The notes under the pieces: model-generated
The model's input: only the letters and a program-made list of their open reading frames with translations
What the model was told of the DNA's origin: nothing
Databases searched by the model: none
Origin: Rudaea cellulosilytica DSM 22992
Lineage (GTDB): Bacteria; Pseudomonadota; Gammaproteobacteria; Xanthomonadales; Rhodanobacteraceae
Assembly: GCF_000378125.1 (NCBI RefSeq)
Contig: NZ_KB899244.1
Span: forward strand, 248,001 to 312,000
DNA length: 64,000 nucleotides
Direction: 5' to 3'
Part shown: positions 8,733 through 17,600 of the stretch, one piece after another
Position numbering within the stretch: the first letter of the stretch is position 1
How the letters are laid out: the number at the start of each line of letters is the position of its first letter
Program-made: the position numbers and the translations under genes

Positions 8733-9215
8733 ATGGCCAAAGACAACAAGAAAACCGATTCGACCATCGCGCTGAACAAGCGTGCGCGGCACGAATACCA
8801 CATCGACGAACGCTACGAGGCCGGCATCGCACTGCAGGGTTGGGAAGTGAAAAGCCTGCGCGCCGGCCGCATCAGCATCGTCGAAGCGTATGCGATCGTG
8901 CGCAATGGCGAGATCTTCCTGTTCGGCGCTTCGATCCCCCCGCTGCTCTCCGCCTCGACCCACGTCGTCGCCGAGGACAAGCGCACGCGCAAGCTGCTGC
9001 TCAATCGCGCGGAAATCGACAAGCTCGTCGGTGCGGTCGAGCGCAAAGGCTACACGCTTGTGCCGACGGCAATGTACTGGAAAGGCAATCGGGTGAAGGT
9101 CGAACTCGGCCTGGCCAAGGGCAAGCAGGATCACGACAAGCGCGCCGCGGAAAAAGATCGCGACTTCGCGCGCGAGAAACAGCAAGTGATGCGCTCGAAG
9201 AACCGCTTCGCCTGA
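8733..9215 (+). CDS. smpB: SsrA-binding protein SmpB
   Basis: A 160-aa tmRNA-binding protein required for trans-translation. The oligonucleotide-binding barrel includes [18 protein letters not shown] and [13 protein letters not shown]; the C-terminal basic tail ([16 protein letters not shown]) is the part that enters the decoding centre and mRNA channel. The length is typical. It is 71 nt upstream of its partner RNA gene ssrA on the same strand and divergent from ratA. The ATG at 8733 lacks an obvious ribosome-binding site, but the N-terminus matches the family. Confidence 0.97.
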   Translation: MAKDNKKTDSTIALNKRARHEYHIDERYEAGIALQGWEVKSLRAGRISIVEAYAIVRNGEIFLFGASIPPLLSASTHVVAEDKRTRKLLLNRAEIDKLVGAVERKGYTLVPTAMYWKGNRVKVELGLAKGKQDHDKRAAEKDRDFAREKQQVMRSKNRFA

Positions 9216-9234
9216 ATCCCGTTCGCACGCTTCA

Positions 9235-9264
9235 TTGAATGTCCGGGCCGCGGCCCCATATAAT
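9235..9264 (+). promoter_or_regulatory. ssrA promoter
   Basis: A perfect TATAAT -10 box at 9259-9264 is preceded by TTGAAT at 9235-9240 with an 18-nt spacer. The predicted start at about 9271 would give a short precursor whose 5' end is trimmed to the mature tmRNA start at 9287. Confidence 0.7.
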
Positions 9265-9379
9265 GACTTGACCAGCGTTTCATCCCGGGGGTGACATGGC
9301 TTCGACGGGGACAACGAAATCGCTTGGTGCATGCCGAGGGGGCAGCTTTCCTCGTTAATCCAGCAGCAAACTTTTAGTT

Positions 9380-9412
9380 GCCAACGACGACAACTACGCT
9401 CTCGCCGCTTAA
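9380..9412 (+). other. tmRNA proteolysis-tag reading frame
   Basis: Codons GCC AAC GAC GAC AAC TAC GCT CTC GCC GCT then TAA encode ANDDNYALAA. The terminal LAA is the degron recognised by ClpXP-type proteases. Lon is encoded about 9 kb downstream. Confidence 0.93.
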
Positions 9413-9621
9413 GGCGTAGCCCCGAACCCGCTTGTGTCCGTGCTCGCCGGTGTAGGGTCACTATCACGGAATCGCCGCTGATCGCCGTCGGTCGATCATC
9501 AGCTAACTCTTAACCGACTGGTCCTGCGGTGCGCTTCGCACGCCGTGTTGCCGCGGGATGAGATCAAACGGTGAGCTATGCATGTAGAGCCAGGGACGTA
9601 GTGTTTTCGGACGGGGGTTCA

Positions 9622-9639
9622 ATTCCCCCCACCTCCACC
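9622..9639 (+). repeat. Direct repeat copy 1 (tmRNA 3' end, probable attachment site)
   Basis: Eighteen nucleotides covering the T-arm end and acceptor stem of ssrA recur exactly at 9812-9829. tmRNA 3' ends are common attachment sites for tyrosine-recombinase elements, which regenerate the RNA end on integration. Confidence 0.7.
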
Positions 9640-9640
9640 A

Positions 9641-9680
9641 CAAATAAAAGGGCCGCCTAGCGCGGCCCTTCTTTATTTGT
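9641..9680 (+). terminator. ssrA intrinsic terminator
   Basis: A 9-bp stem (9648-9656 with 9662-9670, 5-nt loop) is followed by TCTTTATTT. The outer AAATAAA / TTTATTT flanks extend the symmetry. Confidence 0.85.
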
Positions 9681-9811
9681 GGCGTCGTGTGGATGCGAAC
9701 CGTCGAGCTGCGCAGCAGCGAGATGGCTCACAAAATCGCCGGGAGCGATTTTGGACAACCGAACGGCTGGCCCCGCAGCGCGGAGGGGCGAGGCTCAGGA
9801 TGAGCCGAGCC

Positions 9812-9829
9812 ATTCCCCCCACCTCCACC
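9812..9829 (+). repeat. Direct repeat copy 2, attR-like remnant of the ssrA 3' end
   Basis: This is an exact 18-nt copy of 9622-9639, located 190 bp downstream and outside any gene. The 141 bp between the ssrA terminator and this copy contain an 8-bp hairpin (9732-9739 with 9745-9752) but no recognisable integrase or gene. The most economical reading is the scar of an element that was lost or shrank. Confidence 0.65.
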
Positions 9830-9840
9830 GACATCCAACC

Positions 9841-9869
9841 AAGGCCCGCTGCGCGGGCCTTTTCTTTTA
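9841..9869 (+). terminator. Orphan intrinsic terminator downstream of the ssrA repeat
   Basis: A 9-bp GC-rich stem (9841-9849 with 9853-9861, 3-nt loop) is followed by TTCTTTT. No gene precedes it directly, which fits a second ssrA-like terminator carried with the duplicated 3' end. Confidence 0.7.
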
Positions 9870-10104
9870 TCTTTATGACCTGGGCTTCCGCAAATCGGAG
9901 CGATCCCCGTCGCAGCGCGCCGCAACGACAGCAATCGAGACACATCCTGCATTTCCAGGGTGATCACCGTCACCTGCCGTCGCTTGCAGCACTCGCCCCG
10001 CACCTTCATGCTATGCATACCGGCATCGGGTCGAACCGGAATGTGCAGATTGCGATGAGGGACGCACGCACATTCACACGACCCGGTCGAAACAAGAAAA
10101 CCAC

Positions 10105-10806
10105 ATGATCGAATTCGGACACGGCACCCATATCGGCCTGCGCCGCGAGCACAACGAAGACACGTACTACGCCGACGCGGATATCGGCCTCTGGCTCGTC
10201 GCCGACGGCATGGGCGGTCACGCGCACGGCGAGGTAGCGAGCGCGCTGGCGCGCGATGCGGTCGTGCGCGAAGTCGGTTCGGGCGGCAGTCTCGCTCAAG
10301 CCGTGCAGAGCGCGGATGCCGACATCCTGCAATTATCCGGCCGCCGCTCCGAAGCGCTGCCGATGGGCACCACGATCGTCGCCTTGCACGTCAGCGGCAC
10401 GGAATATGAAGCGTGCTGGGTCGGCGACAGCCGCATCTACCTGTGGGACGGCGCGCTCAAGCAGATTTCACAGGATCATTCCTACGTGCAGGAATTGATC
10501 AAGCAAGGCGCAATCACCCAGGAGCAGGCGCGCACACATCCGCATCGCAACGTCGTCACCCAGGCCCTCGGCGTCACCGATCCGCAAAGCCTGCGCGTGG
10601 AAACACTGCGCGGCCGGTTCGGCCCCGGCATGCAGGTGCTGCTCTGCTCGGACGGACTGACCGAGGAAGTCGATGACAAGCAGATTTCCGCGATCCTTGC
10701 CCGCGAGGACCTGTCGGCACAGGAGTGCGTGGATCACTTGATCCTCGCCGCGCTCGATGGCGGCGGATCGGACAACGTGACGGCAGTGCTGGTACGCAAC
10801 CGCTGA
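10105..10806 (+). CDS. PP2C-family serine/threonine protein phosphatase
   Basis: A 233-aa stand-alone PP2C (PPM) phosphatase, resembling Stp1/PppA. Metal-binding and catalytic motifs are all present: HNEDTYY (Asp19), VADGMGGHAHGE (Asp34-Gly35), CWVGDSRIYL, LLCSDGLTEEV and GGSDNVTAVLV. Such enzymes are Mn/Mg-dependent and usually oppose a Hanks-type kinase, but no kinase gene lies in the window. No membrane segment or signal peptide is seen, so it is cytosolic. It is convergent with dnaQ, with 34 nt between the stops. Confidence 0.93.
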   Translation: MIEFGHGTHIGLRREHNEDTYYADADIGLWLVADGMGGHAHGEVASALARDAVVREVGSGGSLAQAVQSADADILQLSGRRSEALPMGTTIVALHVSGTEYEACWVGDSRIYLWDGALKQISQDHSYVQELIKQGAITQEQARTHPHRNVVTQALGVTDPQSLRVETLRGRFGPGMQVLLCSDGLTEEVDDKQISAILAREDLSAQECVDHLILAALDGGGSDNVTAVLVRNR

Positions 10807-10840
10807 AGAACATCCTTCCAAGCAAGCTCGCCGCAACAAC

Positions 10841-11542
10841 TCATTCACGCAGCCAGCGACAATTTTCCTTGCTCACTTTTTGAATCGCGGCCAGACGCGC
10901 CGCGTGCGCGGCCAACTCCGCGACGTCGGCCCGGCGTACGCGTATCACGGCATCAACAATCGACGAAGCGGCCGCGCGCACTCGCGCCTTGGTCGGCTCG
11001 CTCTGCAAGCCCAGGCCGAGATCGCCTTGCCCCGCGGTCATCGCGAGGTAGACGTCGGCAAGTAGCTGCGCGTCGAGCAGCGCGCCGTGCAGGTCGCGAT
11101 GGCTGTTGTCGACACCTAGGCGTTTGCACAGCGCGTCGAGATTGTTCTTCTGCCCTGGATACTTCTCGCGCGCGAGCAACAAAGTGTCGAGCACGCTGAC
11201 GCGCTCGACAACACGCACCGGTTGCGGCAAGCGCGCGAACTCGGCGCTGAGGAAGCCCATGTCGAAGCTTGCGTTGTGCGCGATCAATTCGGCGCCGTCG
11301 ATGAAAGCCAAAAACTCCTCGGCGATGTCCGCGAACAACGGCTTGTCGACGAGAAAATCGTCGGTGATGCCGCTGACCGCTGTGGCGCCTTCGTCCATCG
11401 CACGCTGCGGGTTGACGTAATAGTGGAATTCGCGCCCGGTGGGCCGGCGCTCGAGCAGTTCAACGCAGCCGATCTCGACGATGCGATGGCCCTTGTTGAC
11501 CTCCAGACCCGTCGTTTCCGTGTCGAGCACCACTTGTCTCAC
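10841..11542 (-). CDS. dnaQ: DNA polymerase III epsilon subunit (3'-5' exonuclease)
   Basis: A 233-aa proofreading subunit of the replicative polymerase. Exo motifs: Exo I LDTETTG at residues 6-12, Exo [11 protein letters not shown], Exo III with [14 protein letters not shown]. The C-terminal part should hold the polymerase alpha-binding segment. The GTG at 11542 overlaps the rnhA stop (GTGA) and has AGGAG 8 nt upstream, which decides the start over longer upstream options. It is the last gene of a methyltransferase-rnhA-dnaQ operon; in E. coli rnhA and dnaQ are divergent instead. Confidence 0.96.
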   Translation of the reverse strand: MRQVVLDTETTGLEVNKGHRIVEIGCVELLERRPTGREFHYYVNPQRAMDEGATAVSGITDDFLVDKPLFADIAEEFLAFIDGAELIAHNASFDMGFLSAEFARLPQPVRVVERVSVLDTLLLAREKYPGQKNNLDALCKRLGVDNSHRDLHGALLDAQLLADVYLAMTAGQGDLGLGLQSEPTKARVRAAASSIVDAVIRVRRADVAELAAHAARLAAIQKVSKENCRWLRE

Positions 11543-11994
11543 AACTTGTTCTCCTGTGCGGTCAGCGCCTCGCTGCGCGCGCGCTGATCGACGCGTTCGT
11601 TTTCCTCGTGACCCGAATGCCCGCGCGTCCAATGCCATTCCACCGTGTGCGGCGCGGCTGCCGCAACGAGCCGCTCCCATAGGTCTTGATTCTTCACGGG
11701 CTTCTTGTCGGCGGTACGCCAGCCGTTTGCGCGCCAGCGCGGCACCCAGGACTCGATGCCCTGTTTGACGTACTGCGAGTCAGTGGTCAGACGCACCGTT
11801 GACGGGCGCTTGAGCGCCTCGAGCGCGCCGATCGCGCCCATCAGTTCCATGCGGTTGTTCGTCGTTTCGTCCGCATTTCCACTTATCCACTTTTCCGTTT
11901 TCTTGTAGCGCAACAGCGCCGCCCAGCCGCCGGGGCCCGGATTGCCGAGGCAGGCGCCATCAGTGAACACCTCAACCACTGCTACAGCACTCAC
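11539..11994 (-). CDS. rnhA: Ribonuclease HI
   Basis: A 151-aa RNase HI that cleaves RNA in RNA-DNA hybrids. Catalytic carboxylates are visible in [14 protein letters not shown] (Asp), NRMELMG (Glu), TTDSQYV (Asp) and the [10 protein letters not shown] segment (Asp). The length matches E. coli. The GTG at 11994 overlaps the stop of the upstream methyltransferase gene (GTGA) and has GGGAG 6 nt upstream. The gene overlaps dnaQ by 4 nt in the same way, so the three genes are translationally coupled. Confidence 0.97.
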   Translation of the reverse strand: MSAVAVVEVFTDGACLGNPGPGGWAALLRYKKTEKWISGNADETTNNRMELMGAIGALEALKRPSTVRLTTDSQYVKQGIESWVPRWRANGWRTADKKPVKNQDLWERLVAAAAPHTVEWHWTRGHSGHEENERVDQRARSEALTAQENKL

Positions 11995-12701
11995 GCGCAC
12001 TCCCTGTGCGCACCCGGTGCCAGACGCGGACTGCGCGCGAGCTCGCGCGCGTCGCGGCGCAAGCGCAAAGGCGTAAGTGCGCTGCGGCGCTTGCGCGCGA
12101 GCAAAAGCCAACCGGCGCGCAGTCGCGCGAATGGGGAGCCAACCGCCCCCTTTGTTTCGACCATGGGCGCCGACCACGGCAAAAAGGCACCGGAATAGCG
12201 CGTCTGCAGCACGTCGACGCCCTGTCCGCCGATCATCGTCGCCAAGGCTTGCGCCGAGCGGACCCTGAGCGGCAGGCGCGCACGCCGTGCCGTACCGGCC
12301 AGCCATGGCCACCACAGGCTCAGCGGATTGAAGCCGAGCACGAGCAAGACGCCCTCGGGCGCCAATACGCGCGCGATCTCGCTCGTACAGGATCGCGGAT
12401 CGTCGAGGCGCTCGAACAGATGCTGGACGACGACCAGCTTGCAGCTCTCGCTCGCAAACGGCAGTTCACCGGGTGCGCAGGACAAGCTGCCTCGAAGCGT
12501 CTGCGCAGCATCGAGCGCAAGGCCGACGACGTTGCCGAGCAGATTCGCCGGCAGACTGTCCGGCGCTGTCGCGTGCGCACGCAAGAACAAGCCCGTCGTG
12601 CCATAGACGCCTGCGAGGATCGGCGCCAAGGTAACGAGTTCCTGTCGGAACAGGTTGCATACCGCGGGGTTTTGATAAAAATCGTTCGTCTCGACCGGCA
12701 T
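11991..12701 (-). CDS. yafS: YafS-like SAM-dependent methyltransferase domain protein
   Basis: A 236-aa protein in the position of E. coli yafS (next to rnhA, facing mltD). The class I methyltransferase fold is suggested by the segment [23 protein letters not shown] and the motif [19 protein letters not shown]. The usual glycine-rich SAM motif I (DxGxGxG) is not recognisable near residues 30-60, so catalysis is uncertain. The C-terminus is very Arg-rich. The ATG at 12701 opens the yafS-rnhA-dnaQ operon. gloB, which sits between yafS and mltD in E. coli, is absent. Confidence 0.72.
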   Translation of the reverse strand: MPVETNDFYQNPAVCNLFRQELVTLAPILAGVYGTTGLFLRAHATAPDSLPANLLGNVVGLALDAAQTLRGSLSCAPGELPFASESCKLVVVQHLFERLDDPRSCTSEIARVLAPEGVLLVLGFNPLSLWWPWLAGTARRARLPLRVRSAQALATMIGGQGVDVLQTRYSGAFLPWSAPMVETKGAVGSPFARLRAGWLLLARKRRSALTPLRLRRDARELARSPRLAPGAHRECA

Positions 12702-12833
12702 GGAGCCGCAGGTTGGGCAGTGCTGAAGTAGTCGAATTAGAACAGATTTACGATGCTGAAATCCGGATAAACGAATTGTTAATATTTCGTTTAGTCTTTA
12801 TGACTTTTTAATGGCGCTAATCTGGCTCGCTGC

Positions 12834-12839
12834 TATAGT
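12834..12839 (+). promoter_or_regulatory. Candidate -10 element of mltD
   Basis: TATAGT lies about 50 nt before mltD inside the AT-rich divergent gap (12720-12840). I see no convincing -35 at 16-18 nt, so this is tentative. Confidence 0.3.
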
Positions 12840-12886
12840 CCGCCGGTCGATTTGAGCGGAATCCCCCCAGAGCATGATCTGTGGCC

Positions 12887-14347
12887 ATGCCATCCAAGGC
12901 TGAGAGCAACGCCTGCGCCAGGCGGCGCGAGCGACGGCTGCTCACGCTCAGCGCATGCTGTGCGACCTTGGGCTGCGCCTTTATCCTGCTCGCAGCGTGC
13001 AGCGCGCCGGTGGTGCGTCATGCGGCCGTGGTACCACCGCCGCCGCAACCGACTGCGGCGCCAGACTTGGCAGCCGTCGAGCCGAAGATTCCCAGGGTCG
13101 TTCCTGCAACGCCTGCTTCACCGTGGCCGCGCCTGCGCGCGCGCTACGCGATGCCCGGCTGCGACTACAGCCCTAGCGTGCGCCAGTTCGCCGCACAGAT
13201 GGCATCGAGCCCAGCGCATCTCTCTGCGGCATTCAAGGAAGCGATGCCGTTGTTGCTCGTCGTCACCGAGCAGATCGAAAAATACGACATACCGGGCGAG
13301 TTCGCGTTCCTGCCGTGGGTGGAGTCCAGCTACACGATGATCCCCGCACGCGGCGATGGCGTCGCCGGCATGTGGCAGCTGATGCCGTTCACCGCGCGCG
13401 AGAACGGCCTTCGCGTCGACAGCGAGTACGACGGTCGTCTCGACGTCACCGCGTCGAGTCGCACCGCCCTGGCGCTGATCAAGCAGTACAAAGAAAGCTT
13501 CGGTGACTGGCGCCTGGCCAACATGGCCTTCAACGCCGGCGAAAACAGCGTCCGCGCCGCGCTCGGCAAGCGACGCAGCATCAGCCCGACCGAAATCGCG
13601 ACGCTGCGTCTCAATCAGGTCAACTACGAGCATCTGATCAAGCTGCTCGCGGTGTCCTGTATCGTTTCTTCGCCCGAGCGCTATCGCGTCGAGTTGCCCG
13701 AGCCCGATGCCGACGACGCGCTGAGCCTGCTCGAGTTGCCTGCGCCGCTCGACCTGCACCTCGCCGCCAAACTCGCCGACATGGACTTCGCCGAATTGCA
13801 GCGTCTCAATCCCGCCTACCTCAGGGCGCACATGCCCGAGCGCGGCCCGTTCCATCTGCTCGTTCCCGCGCAGCGGCGCACGGTGATCGAACAGACGCTC
13901 GGCAAGTTGCCGCAATATGCCTGGCAGAACTGGCGCGAGGTGAAGCTGCAACAGCCGCAAAACCTAGATACGTTGAGCATGGCCTACGACGTAGATGCAG
14001 TCGCGTTGGCACAGGTCAACCGCATCGGCGCGACGGCAACGACCTTGCCCTCCGGCACTCGCCTCATGCTGCCGGGACGCGGTATCGAGTCTCCGTTCAT
14101 TGCCGCTGCGACCCCGGTGGCAGCGGCTCGCCAGGCAGCCGTCGCAATCCAGACCGCGTCCCCGGCCGCAGCAGCAAAGGAAGGCACCTGCACCGTTCGC
14201 TCCGGCGACACGCTGTGGGATATTGCCAATCGCTACGGCGTGCGCATGGAAGACCTGCTGCACTGGAACCGTCTTTCGCGTAACGCCACCCTGCGCCTCG
14301 GCCAGAAACTCGTGCTCAACGCGCAGTTACCCGAAGCGGCGAACTAG
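12887..14347 (+). CDS. mltD: Membrane-bound lytic murein transglycosylase D (MltD)
   Basis: A 486-aa lytic transglycosylase. A hydrophobic N-terminal segment ends in LLAACS, a lipobox-like site. The SLT domain contains the catalytic Glu in LPWVESSYT, then GMWQLMPFTA and NMAFNAGENSV. One clear LysM peptidoglycan-binding domain lies at the C-terminus (TVRSGDTLWDIANRYGV and onward); a more degenerate LysM-like stretch precedes it. It cleaves glycan strands to 1,6-anhydro-muropeptides in the periplasm. I chose the ATG at 12887; an in-frame GTG two codons earlier is possible. It is divergent from the yafS operon across an AT-rich gap. Confidence 0.93.
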   Translation: MPSKAESNACARRRERRLLTLSACCATLGCAFILLAACSAPVVRHAAVVPPPPQPTAAPDLAAVEPKIPRVVPATPASPWPRLRARYAMPGCDYSPSVRQFAAQMASSPAHLSAAFKEAMPLLLVVTEQIEKYDIPGEFAFLPWVESSYTMIPARGDGVAGMWQLMPFTARENGLRVDSEYDGRLDVTASSRTALALIKQYKESFGDWRLANMAFNAGENSVRAALGKRRSISPTEIATLRLNQVNYEHLIKLLAVSCIVSSPERYRVELPEPDADDALSLLELPAPLDLHLAAKLADMDFAELQRLNPAYLRAHMPERGPFHLLVPAQRRTVIEQTLGKLPQYAWQNWREVKLQQPQNLDTLSMAYDVDAVALAQVNRIGATATTLPSGTRLMLPGRGIESPFIAAATPVAAARQAAVAIQTASPAAAAKEGTCTVRSGDTLWDIANRYGVRMEDLLHWNRLSRNATLRLGQKLVLNAQLPEAAN

Positions 14348-14445
14348 CTCGCCGGCGCTGCCGGCTGCGCAACGCGACTCCGCTTCGATCCGCGTGTGCT
14401 TGCGCTAGAATTGCGCGCTCGAAATAACGATCGTTGGAGTGCACA

Positions 14446-15228
14446 ATGGGATTTCTGCAGGGCAAACGCGCGCTGATCACCGGCATCATCAGCAACCGCT
14501 CGATCGCCTGGGGCATCGCGAAGGCGATGCATCGCGAAGGCGCTGAACTGGCTTTCACCTACGTCAACGACAAGCTCAAGCCGCGCGTCGAAGAGGCCGC
14601 AACGACGTTTGGCTCGAATATCGTCCTGCCCTGCGATGTGACCAGCGATGTGCAGATCGAGCAATTGTTCACCGATCTTGGCAAGCATTGGGACGGTTTC
14701 GACATCCTCATCCACTCGATCGGCTTCGCCCCGGGCGAAGCGCTGACCGGCGAATTCCTCGATGGCCTGACGCGCGAGAACTTTGCCATCGCGCACGACA
14801 TTTCCGCCTACAGCCTGCCGGCACTGGCCAAGGCTGCGCGGCCGCTGATGAAGGGGCGCAACGGCGCAGTCCTTACGCTGACCTACCTCGGCGCCGAACG
14901 CGCACTGGCGAACTACAACGTGATGGGCCTGGCCAAGGCCAGTCTCGAAGCGTCGGTGCGCTATCTCGCCTACAACCTCGGACCGGAAGGCACGCGCGTC
15001 AACGCGATCTCGGCCGGCCCGATCAAGACGCTCGCCGCCGCCGGCATCGCCAACTTCCGCAAGATGCTCGACCACGTCGAACAGAATGCGCCGCTGCGTC
15101 GCAGCGTGACGATCGACGAAGTGGGCAACACCGCTGCGTTCCTGTGCTCAGATCTGGCTTCGGGCATCACCGGCGAGGTGACCTATGTTGACGCCGGCTA
15201 CAACACGCTCGGCATGACGGGCATCTGA
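14446..15228 (+). CDS. fabI: Enoyl-[acyl-carrier-protein] reductase FabI
   Basis: A 260-aa NADH-dependent enoyl-ACP reductase of type II fatty acid synthesis. The cofactor region [14 protein letters not shown] is typical of FabI, and the active-site Tyr157 and Lys164 lie in [13 protein letters not shown], with Tyr147 before them. Gly93 in the SIGFAP loop is the residue whose change gives triclosan resistance in E. coli, so the enzyme looks sensitive. The ATG at 14446 has GGAG 6 nt upstream. A TAGAAT -10-like box lies at 14406-14411. Some Xanthomonads use FabV instead; here FabI is present. Confidence 0.97.
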   Translation: MGFLQGKRALITGIISNRSIAWGIAKAMHREGAELAFTYVNDKLKPRVEEAATTFGSNIVLPCDVTSDVQIEQLFTDLGKHWDGFDILIHSIGFAPGEALTGEFLDGLTRENFAIAHDISAYSLPALAKAARPLMKGRNGAVLTLTYLGAERALANYNVMGLAKASLEASVRYLAYNLGPEGTRVNAISAGPIKTLAAAGIANFRKMLDHVEQNAPLRRSVTIDEVGNTAAFLCSDLASGITGEVTYVDAGYNTLGMTGI

Positions 15229-15248
15229 TTCAACGGCCGGCACCGAAA

Positions 15249-15277
15249 GCGGATAGAGACAAATTTGCTCTATCCGC
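15249..15277. terminator. Hairpin between convergent fabI and ppiD
   Basis: A 10-bp stem (15249-15258 with 15268-15277, 9-nt loop) lies 20 nt after fabI and 25 nt after the ppiD stop. Neither side has a long T-tract, so it is probably a weak bidirectional terminator. Confidence 0.6.
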
Positions 15278-15302
15278 GTTGAGCACACCAACGTTTTTCC
15301 GC

Positions 15303-17216
15303 TTATTGCAGCAAACGGTCTTCGGCGATCTTGACGTCAGCCGATTTGCGCAATGCCTCGAGGAAACCACGCACGGCATCGTTCGAGTAACCCTGGGCGA
15401 GCTGATTGCGCGCGGCTTCCTTCGACTTCGCGTCGAGCTTGGACGGATCAGCATCCTTGACTGCGATCAACGCGACAAGGGCGTAGGCGTCATTCGCCAG
15501 CGCAACTTCGGCCGTCGTCGGCTTGTCTGCCGCCACGGGGCGCGCGAGCTTGAATACTTCCGTGACCAGCCTGCCGTCGAGATTCGCAGCGTTGCGGCCG
15601 ATGTCCTTCTCCTGCTCGACTTTGGCTTTCACGACCGCTGCGACCTGCTCCAGCGTCTCGCCCTTCTGCAGGCGCGCGTACAGAGTATCGGCCTGTTCTT
15701 TCGCCTGCTTGGCCAGTTGCACGGTGACGAGCCTGCCGCGAATCTCTTCGCGCACCTGCTCAAGCGGCTTCTGCACCGGAGTTTCGTGTTGATCCAGATG
15801 CACGAACACGACATGGTTCGGCGCGAGCGTGATCGCATCCGAGGTATTGCCCTCGACGAGCACACCCGGCGCGAACGCTGCCTTCGTTACCGCCGGATTG
15901 GCCGCAATGCCCTCGCCGCCGGAGCGCGTGAACAGCGTGGTCTTCTGCAATGGCAGGTTGAACTGCTTGGCGACATTGGCGAGCGAGGGATCGTTGCCGA
16001 GCGCGTCGACGAGCTTGCCGGCGAGATCGCTGTAGCGGCGCTCGTTCTCGGTCTCCAGATATTGCTTGGTCAGCTCGGCCTTCACTTCCTCGAACGGCTT
16101 GACCTTGCCTTCGCGCACATCGCGCAATTGGATGACGTGATAACCCTCGGGCGAAAGCACGGGCGCGGAAACATCGCCCTTCTTCATCGCCCACAATGCG
16201 TTCTCGAACGCCGGATCGGTCAGCCCCTTTTCGAGCCAGCCGAGATCACCGCCCTGCGACTTCGAACCGAGGTCATCGGATTTTTCCTTGGCGAGCGCCG
16301 CGAAATCCTTGCCGGCCTTGATCTCTGCTTCGATCGCCTTCGCCTTCTCGAGCGCAGCCTTCTGTGCGTCGGCATTCGCGTTCTTTTCCACCTTGACGAG
16401 GATATGTGAGGCCTGGCGCTGTTCGGGCGCGGTGAACTTCGCCTTCTGCTCTTCGTAGCGCTGCTTGAGCGTCGCCTCGTCCGGCGTCAGGTCGGACTTC
16501 ATCTTGGCCGCGTCGAGCTCGACGTAGGCCAGCGAAATCTTCTCCGGCGTCATGAACTCGCCGCCGTGCTCCTTATAATATTTCTCGATGTCCGCATCGG
16601 CGACCTTGATCGTATCGGCCGGCTTTTCGAGTTTGACATAGCCGAAGTCGCGAGTCTGATCGCGCAGCTTGAGGAAGCTGTCGACCTCGGCGCTGGTCAC
16701 GACGCTGACCTGGGCGAGTCCGGCGGGCAGCTGACGCGTGGCTAGATCCTTGATCACGCCGTCCTCGAACGACCGCTCGGTCATGCCGGCCGCCTGCACT
16801 CGCAGGTTGTAGAGCTTGCGGTCGAACTTGCCGTCGGTCTGGAACGCCGGAATGTTCTGAATTGCTTCGCGCACCTGCGTGATCGGCACCATGACGCCGA
16901 GTTTTTCGTTCGCGTGCGCAAGCAGCTGTTCGTTGATCAACTGATCGAGCACCTGACGCTTGCGCTCGGGGCTGTCGAACGCCGCGGCATCGAACTGCGC
17001 GCCATAAGCCTGCTGCGCCTGCGAGCGATAGCGGTTGTAGGCCTCGCGAAATTGGTCTTGGCCGATTTCCTTGCCATCCACCTTGGCGACGAAGGTATCG
17101 GTCTTCGGATTCATGTATTGCTCGATGCCGAAGAATCCGCCGAATACGATCACAACAACGCCGAGGAGGATCTTCGCCGCGATACCGGAAAACCTGTCGT
17201 GCAATGTCTGCAGCAT
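15303..17216 (-). CDS. ppiD: Periplasmic folding chaperone PpiD
   Basis: A 637-aa membrane-anchored SurA/PpiD-type chaperone. A single transmembrane helix at about residues 14-31 anchors it in the inner membrane. The SurA-like N-domain follows, and a parvulin rotamase domain runs from about 269 to 370 (ASHILVKVE ... GYHVIQLRDV). It assists proteins emerging from the Sec translocon. The ATG at 17216 gives a PpiD-like N-terminus (MLQTLHDRFSG); other in-frame ATGs at 17279 and near 17261 would extend it. No start has a clear ribosome-binding site. It lies after hupB and lon as in other gammaproteobacteria, with two tRNA genes between. Confidence 0.93.
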   Translation of the reverse strand: MLQTLHDRFSGIAAKILLGVVVIVFGGFFGIEQYMNPKTDTFVAKVDGKEIGQDQFREAYNRYRSQAQQAYGAQFDAAAFDSPERKRQVLDQLINEQLLAHANEKLGVMVPITQVREAIQNIPAFQTDGKFDRKLYNLRVQAAGMTERSFEDGVIKDLATRQLPAGLAQVSVVTSAEVDSFLKLRDQTRDFGYVKLEKPADTIKVADADIEKYYKEHGGEFMTPEKISLAYVELDAAKMKSDLTPDEATLKQRYEEQKAKFTAPEQRQASHILVKVEKNANADAQKAALEKAKAIEAEIKAGKDFAALAKEKSDDLGSKSQGGDLGWLEKGLTDPAFENALWAMKKGDVSAPVLSPEGYHVIQLRDVREGKVKPFEEVKAELTKQYLETENERRYSDLAGKLVDALGNDPSLANVAKQFNLPLQKTTLFTRSGGEGIAANPAVTKAAFAPGVLVEGNTSDAITLAPNHVVFVHLDQHETPVQKPLEQVREEIRGRLVTVQLAKQAKEQADTLYARLQKGETLEQVAAVVKAKVEQEKDIGRNAANLDGRLVTEVFKLARPVAADKPTTAEVALANDAYALVALIAVKDADPSKLDAKSKEAARNQLAQGYSNDAVRGFLEALRKSADVKIAEDRLLQ

Positions 17217-17302
17217 GAGGAAATCGCTCTGATTGAAAAAGCGCGGCATCGCTGGCCGCTTCATGGATTGTGCGCTCATCAAGAACGCACAAACTACAAA
17301 TA

Positions 17303-17340
17303 CAGATAAAACGAAGGCGCCTTGCGGCGCCTGCGTTTAT
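17303..17340 (-). terminator. Terminator of the tRNA-Val/tRNA-Asp transcript
   Basis: A 7-bp GC stem (17315-17321 with 17326-17332, 4-nt loop), extended by AAACG / CGTTT-like flanks, is followed on the minus strand by TTCGTTTTATCTG. It lies just past tRNA-Asp and before ppiD. Confidence 0.75.
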
Positions 17341-17343
17341 ATA

Positions 17344-17420
17344 TGGCGGAGTGGACGGGACTCGAACCCGCGACCCCCGGCGTGACAGGCCGGTATTCTA
17401 ACCAGCTGAACTACCACTCC
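17344..17420 (-). tRNA. tRNA-Asp (anticodon GTC)
   Basis: A 77-nt tRNA with encoded CCA. The acceptor GGAGTGG pairs with CCACTCC; the anticodon loop CTGTCAC gives GTC. The D-arm (TAGTTCAGCTGG) and T-arm (CGGGTTCGAGTCCCG) are canonical. It is transcribed leftward after tRNA-Val. Confidence 0.97.
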
Positions 17421-17508
17421 GCGCTAACTGTCGAAATCCGGTGTGGAGCCGTGCCGGATTCCATTTTCTTTTTGCCTTACCGCTACGAGTGGTAACCCGC
17501 ATCGAGTT

Positions 17509-17583
17509 TGGTGGGTGCTGAGGGTTTCGAACCCCCGACCCTCGCCTTGTAAGGGCGACGCTCTACCGCTGAGCTAAGCACCC
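17509..17583 (-). tRNA. tRNA-Val (anticodon TAC)
   Basis: A 75-nt tRNA with encoded CCA. The acceptor GGGTGCT pairs with AGCACCC; the anticodon loop CTTACAA gives TAC. The T-arm reads GGGGGTTCGAAACCCTC. It lies 17 nt past the hupB stop on the same strand. Confidence 0.97.
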
Positions 17584-17600
17584 CTTGGCAGGCGAGCCGC

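Larger units (their letters stand above)
9287..9640 (+). ncRNA. ssrA: Transfer-messenger RNA (tmRNA)
   Basis: A 354-nt tmRNA that rescues stalled ribosomes. The 5' end GGGGGTG pairs with CACCTCC just before the encoded CCA at 9638-9640 to form the tRNA-like acceptor stem. The T-arm (GGGTTCAATTCCC-like) is visible near 9614-9628. The internal reading frame at 9380-9412 encodes the tag ANDDNYALAA followed by TAA, one residue different from the E. coli tag. A strong promoter and an intrinsic terminator flank it. The 3' end is repeated 190 bp downstream, typical of tmRNA genes used as integration sites. Confidence 0.97.
9671..10104. other. Gene-free segment between ssrA and the PP2C gene
   Basis: Apart from the direct repeat, the 8-bp hairpin and the orphan terminator, I see no supported gene. 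Short open frames here have no start signal and no family resemblance. The stretch 9870-10104 shows nothing beyond the leader of the PP2C gene. Confidence 0.6.

Noticed and set aside
9679-9963. Small open frames between ssrA and the PP2C gene
   Set aside because: No start signals, overlap with terminators and repeats, and no family resemblance.
17421-17508. Hairpins between the two tRNA genes as a separate ncRNA
   Set aside because: They are more likely processing or spacer structures of the tRNA precursor; no promoter is seen.
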